DNA of 64,000 nucleotides, taken from assembly GCA_023935145.1 (NCBI GenBank), contig CM043697.1:54951001-55015000 (forward strand), written 5' to 3'. Under the pieces are notes generated by a model. The model searched no databases, was not told where the DNA came from, and saw nothing but the letters and a program-made list of their open reading frames with translations. The position numbers and the translations under genes were made by a program. The stretch comes from Bretschneidera sinensis. Taxonomy: Eukaryota > Streptophyta > Magnoliopsida > Brassicales > Akaniaceae. Shown piece after piece: positions 61,216 to 64,000 of this stretch (position 1 is the first letter of the stretch; every line of letters begins with the position of its first letter).

Positions 61216-62049
61216 TGTAGACCAAAGTGCAAACCCAAGAGGGAGTGAATTGGGTTTTAAAAACTTTTTCCAAATAACAAACAAGTTGTTAAACACTCTA
61301 TAAACACAAGCAACAATAATAAATAAAGGCTGAAAGTAAAAGGAGTAAGGAAGAGATAGTACAAACTCCATTTATAGTGGTTCGATAATATCAGAGTTGC
61401 TTCGACCCTATGTCCACTCTCTTCAAGAAAACTGCTTGAAGTAATCAACCAGAACAAGTCAAGCAACTTCACAGGTGTTGCTCAAACCTTATAAAGATCT
61501 CTTCCACTTAAAAAAGTGTACAACGAAGTGTTTAATGCCTAAATGCTTTAAGAGTTATACCAACTCTTTCTCTTTACAATAATAGGAATTAAAAGATTGA
61601 ATACATGAGAGATTAGCAATAAATGCTTTTTACAAAGAAGAATGATCTCTCTTAAGTACAAAGATTTTAAGAATGACTCAATATGATTTTCGGAAAGCTT
61701 TGAAATGAAATAAATGAGATGAAGATGATTTAATGCTCAAGGATTGTTGGGTTATCTCATTTATGGGGGGTTTATATAGTTTTAAACCCTCCTAGCCATT
61801 ACTCACATAAGGAACTCATTTGGGAGTCTGAACGACACTTCAGATTTGAAATATGACTGTTATTTTCGAGCATTTAGTTGACTTAATGCTTTGTTCAGTC
61901 AATTGGATGAATGTTTGAATTTTAAACCTATGTTACGTATTTTATTCAATCAACTAAAAGGATTCTTTAGTCAATTGAACCAAAAGGCAGAAGTTTCTGA
62001 CCATCATTTAGTCGACTGAATTGTTTCATTCAGTTGACTGGATTTATTC
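61216..62049 (-). mobile_element. Truncated Copia LTR, same family as 36237-37331
   Basis: It shares with the central Copia LTR the order GTGCAA, GTGAATTGGGTTT, TACAAACTC, TTTATAGTG.TTCG, CACTCTC.TCAAG, GGTGTT.CTCAAACC and CAACTCTTT. It breaks off at 62,049, where TGTAATGACCC begins. There is no internal region next to it, so it is a solo or cut-off LTR. Confidence 0.7.
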
Positions 62050-62722
62050 TGTAATGACCCATCCCAAGTGGGCCTTCTCAGAACAGCTCCATCACCTTTC
62101 AACTGAGTGCCTTGACTCAAGATGCAAACATACAAGTCAAACAACAATCCTTTCAATCATTACAAATAATACAAACATAAATCTTGACTTCAATACAAGT
62201 TATCAACTCTAAGGCTTTACAAGAGACACAAAGAAAAGGAAAACTCCTAAGGAGACTTAGCAATGAGGATGATGAATACGATGACCTTATTAAGGTCTTC
62301 CATCAACCTTTCCCACAAATCTTTCGTCGACTTTCCTGAAATGTTAATAAAAGGAGGAGGTGAGCTAAAAAGCTGAGTGAGTAAAACATCTTACTAAGAG
62401 TAATCATTTTAGGGACATTCTTCTTAAATTCCAGTTCTTATTATATACATTATAAATAGATATAGGTGTAAACCGGCTTACATCCTTTAGATTTTTGAAA
62501 GGAGAGTGCAATCTTTAGAAAATTAAATATTTATTATATAAATACAATCTTACTGTAAAATTAGTGCAAACTATTTATTTATTACGTTCATCTCCTTATA
62601 TATTCTTATCATATCACAAGTAATTATCATCCACATGCATTTCATTTAATAAGTCACATTGTATGCCTTTCATAGACCAAACACAAAACATATTCATGGA
62701 TCAAACACAACTTTTGGCTCTC

Positions 62723-62857
62723 ATGGGCTAAGTATAACTCACGCCACTAATGGGCCAAATATAATTCATGCCTCACATGGGCTAAATATAATTCATGCCT
62801 CACATGGGCCAAATATAATTCATGCCTCTTATGGGCCAAACATAATTTTCACCAATC
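62723..62857. repeat. 27-bp tandem repeat, five units
   Basis: Units begin with ATGGGC at 62723, 62750, 62777, 62804 and 62831, exactly 27 bp apart, on the pattern ATGGGCYAAATATAATTCAT. The units adjoin without spacers, so this is no CRISPR. It reads as an open frame only because 27 is a multiple of three. Confidence 0.92.
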
Positions 62858-62969
62858 ATCAATGGAAGAATGCAATATGAGTACATTTCTCTTCATTCCA
62901 ATTTCAATTCATTTTTATTTGCCTCTCATGGGCTAATCATATAGTAATTGGGACGTCTCCCCATGTAAA

Positions 62970-63135
62970 TAATTTGGATATCCTCCCTACCCCTTACTAG
63001 GCGAAGTCCTTACATTTTAAATCAAATTTGATCTCCTCTTTACCCCTTACTAGGCAGAGTCCTTACATTTAAAATCAAATTGGATCTCCTCCTTACCCTT
63101 ACTAGGCAGAGTCATTACATTTACAAATCAAATGC
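62970..63135. repeat. Tandem repeat of about 53 bp, three units
   Basis: CCCTTACTAGGC, then GTC.TTACATTT and AAATCAAAT, then ATCTCCTC, recur three times at about 53-bp spacing, with small differences. Confidence 0.88.
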
Positions 63136-64000
63136 AATAATTGTAAATCATAAACCAAACAAATCTTCAATCAAGTATTCGTCAACTTCTCATATCATTA
63201 AATTCATAACTTATATAAACCATATCACTTCATATATGTATGTATAAACACTTTTCATTTCTATATTGTTTATACTTCAACAACCTTTAGATTTTATAGT
63301 CATCAACTCAAATAGTATATTGTGTATATATATATATACTTACGTACTAAGTACTTATTTTCAATAGTTTTGGAGTATGGTTCCAATCGTTATGCCCATT
63401 ATATTCTCACATGTCCTTTATCATAGATTATCAATCTAGATATACTAATATTTATGATTTCATAATTAAGTTATATTGTATACCTTTAAATCTTTTACAT
63501 ATTACTGAACATGCTATAGCACTTACTAAAAGTAAAGTGAACCTCACCTTTGCCGTACCAAGCTTTAACCTTAGATTACTTCTTAGTCTTCAGTGTCTTT
63601 CTCTGATCACACCTAATGTATATAATTAATTTTTATATTAAATCAAGAAATATATAATTTAAATATACCTATGCGTATCATCAATCTCATACTAACAAAC
63701 AAAACTAGAGGTTAAGTCACAAATCTTCTTCCTTTTGTATAAAACTTTTATAACCCTGGTTCTCGCATTGTTTAAATAAAAATGAAATCCTTTCAAGATC
63801 TTAACTTTCAAAACTTAATATGTTTTTAAACTCATAGCACCTTAGAAGAAGTCTATGGTTAAATTATTTAACAAGAGTGGATCATTTTGGGAAAAACAGG
63901 GTTGAAAATAGGTTCAGAGGCTCGAACAGTCGACTGTCCATATTGAGAAGTCTATTGTAGGTTACAATGGATAATTGATTGTCCAAGGTCCAGAGAGTTT

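Larger units (their letters stand above)
62050..64000 (+). mobile_element. Probable Gypsy LTR start, running off the window
   Basis: TGTAATGACCCATCCCAAG is typical of a plant Gypsy LTR start (TGTAA.GACCC), and it interrupts the Copia LTR. It includes two tandem arrays (62,723 and 62,970). The end and any internal region lie outside the window, so the class is inferred from the first bases only. Confidence 0.45.

Noticed and set aside
62723..63135. Regular repeats as possible CRISPR array
   Set aside because: Units adjoin directly without spacers, and the genome is eukaryotic.

Overview
The window is nuclear DNA from a eudicot plant, probably a woody one with a repeat-rich genome. I cannot name the species. 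The evidence is AT-rich sequence, GT-AG introns of plant type, and many plant transposon families: PIF/Harbinger, Mutator-like, hAT, Ty1/Copia, a probable Ty3/Gypsy long terminal repeat and L1-type LINEs. Only two host genes could be assembled with confidence, and both came together from splice sites and an uninterrupted reading frame.

Left part (1-14,300): about 2.3 kb without a recognisable gene is followed by a 6.7-kb PIF/Harbinger element (2366-9096). It carries an intact Myb/SANT-like accessory gene and a transposase broken by three stop codons. The next 5 kb holds no intact gene. It contains a short, stop-bearing fragment that resembles the plant SNI1 protein and a detached copy of one end of a Harbinger relative.

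Centre-left (14,325-29,133, + strand): a complete ten-exon gene for a TruA-family tRNA pseudouridine synthase, 376 codons spread over 14.8 kb. Its promoter has two G-boxes 11 bp apart and a site II motif close to a telo-box, a pairing known from translation-related plant genes. Its introns have collected a hAT element with an 8-bp target duplication, a large inverted-end insertion, small MITEs, LINE fragments, and several LINE insertions so short that little more than the tail and the target duplication remain.

Centre (30,614-37,636): a nest at least three deep. A Mutator-like element with a perfect 9-bp target duplication contains a decayed Copia element on the minus strand. That element's gag start is split by a 5'-truncated LINE on the plus strand.

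Centre-right (40,781-50,381, - strand): a seven-exon bromodomain gene, 579 codons, with a C-x-C-x2-C basic motif and an acidic tract. Two 5'-truncated LINEs sit in its fifth intron, both in the gene's own orientation and each with a 13-bp target duplication.

Right part (51,577-64,000): a Copia element bounded by short LTRs and a 5-bp target duplication. It lacks reverse transcriptase and has lost the integrase glutamate. Beyond it is AT-rich repeat debris without a gene: a pair of 0.2-kb direct repeats, tandem arrays, a piece of the same LTR family as the central Copia element, and what looks like the start of a Gypsy LTR. I found no convincing new multi-gene system. The most unusual material is the record of mobile-element activity, above all the ultra-short LINE insertions and the nested structure.
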